From assembly GCA_013399115.1 (NCBI GenBank), contig VXAA01000962.1:737310-801309 (forward strand): a stretch of 64,000 bases of DNA, read 5' to 3'. The notes below the pieces were generated by a model, which was not told where the DNA came from, made no database searches, and was given only the letters and a program-made list of their open reading frames with translations. A program made the translations under genes and the position numbers. The DNA comes from Anseranas semipalmata. Taxonomy: Eukaryota; Chordata; Aves; Anseriformes; Anseranatidae. This document shows positions 63,101-64,000 of the stretch, piece after piece (positions within the stretch are counted from its first letter, which is position 1; every line of letters starts with the position of its first letter).

Positions 63101-64000
63101 ATTGCATGAACAGATGTTTACTCCAAGAATTGTTTACTCAACATAAGATTAAGTTTACCCTGTAACTTGTACTAATTATCACTGTAGGGAAATGAAATTT
63201 TCTGGTAATGTACAAAACATTAAAAACAGTGTTTGGATCAGGAGAAACTGTTTCCATGCATGCCACTTAAATATATATTAGAATGTAAATTAGTAAAGAA
63301 ATAAACTTTATTCCATCCATTTTGATGTCTACAGTTAATACATCTCCTCTGCTCAAGCAGCATAATAGCTGAGCCTCATAACCGCCTCTAGAGAACTCAA
63401 ACATGGAAATTCTACTTTCTGCCAGATAGGTTAGCAGAACACTGCAATTACCAATATCAATTTTTATTGTCTAAGACAAGACACAACTTATGAAGTCAAG
63501 CAAGCTTGCTAGGCCTTGCCCTAAACTAGACTATTTGTAAGAACTCTGTAAATAGTTGCAAATTGGGCTAGATGGAACCTTTAAATACCTGTTCAAAACT
63601 TTTAAAGTCTTCAGTTATTGCTATCACATTTTGTTAATAACATGCAATCACAAATCTAAAAGTTAAAGGAAAATACACTAAACATGAAAACTACATTCCA
63701 TACAAATGTTGCAGGTCCCATTCAGCACTTCACTCTTTCCATCCAAATTTCAGGGTTTGTATTAGATGATATACTCCTGTGTATGGCACAGACACTTGAA
63801 ACAAAAAGATACAAGGTACTGTTGAGCTGTGTGACAAAATTGAAAGAAACATTATGGAATTACAATCCTAATGTAGAAAGCCTTGGACAGATTTCAGTTA
63901 ACAAAAGGACTTCATATATTCCAACTTGATTGTCTGCATCTATTTCTTCCTTGAACTGCTACTGAACCCCAAGATAAATATTGCAATTAAATGAATATAA
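60169..64000. other. Unique AT-rich DNA, no gene seen
   Basis: There is no supported gene to the end of the window. A 137-codon minus-strand frame (60809-61222) and 80-95-codon plus-strand frames show no recognisable family. Short A runs lie near 61314-61322 and 63044-63049. Confidence 0.55.

Overview
This window looks like AT-rich, non-coding nuclear DNA from a bird. The main evidence is CR1 retrotransposon 3' ends (the avian/reptilian LINE) in at least six places. They carry the typical terminal (ATTCTATG)-like octamer tail and recognisable pieces of the CR1 reverse transcriptase C-terminus. Two solo LTRs of endogenous-retrovirus families that I recognise from bird genomes point the same way. 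From memory of those LTR families, a neoavian bird (for example a passerine or relative) is more likely than a galliform, but that is inference.

I found no host protein-coding gene, exon, tRNA, rRNA or CRISPR array that I can support. All the longer open frames are either CR1 remnants, lie inside an LTR, or are chance frames with no recognisable protein. The window is best read as intergenic DNA (a gene desert) or the inside of a very large intron on a macrochromosome.

Layout. 1-12.7 kb: unique AT-rich DNA with a plus-strand CR1 (2268-2800), a degraded minus-strand CR1 (about 5922-6190) and a GC-richer block of unknown nature (6780-7240). 12.76-13.35 kb: minus-strand solo LTR. 14.7-15.5 kb: a coding-like, GC-richer block in two frames that contains a strong hairpin. 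16.1-16.25 kb: a possible ancient amniote repeat with an A-rich tail. 21.93-22.9 kb: the best preserved CR1, minus strand, whose frame from the FADD box to the stop codon is broken by a single TGA. 24.84-24.91 kb: a perfect (CTTAC)15 array. 28.66-29.35 kb: an ERV-like block of uncertain nature. 33.08-33.83 kb: a plus-strand, CpG-rich solo LTR with a candidate 5-bp target-site duplication. 39.18-39.63 kb: a plus-strand CR1 with an internal deletion. 48.08-48.16 kb: a 41-bp tandem duplication. 53.68-53.73 kb: a (TG)n tract. 55.8-58.0 kb: long homopolymer tracts with undetermined bases, including an 8-N gap. 59.14-60.17 kb: two CR1 copies of related subfamilies in opposite orientation.

No genes act together here. 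The biology is the deposit and decay of retroelements. I did not find a previously undescribed system; the most notable items are the inverted CR1 pair, the CpG-rich solo LTR and the unclassified coding-like block at 14.7-15.5 kb.
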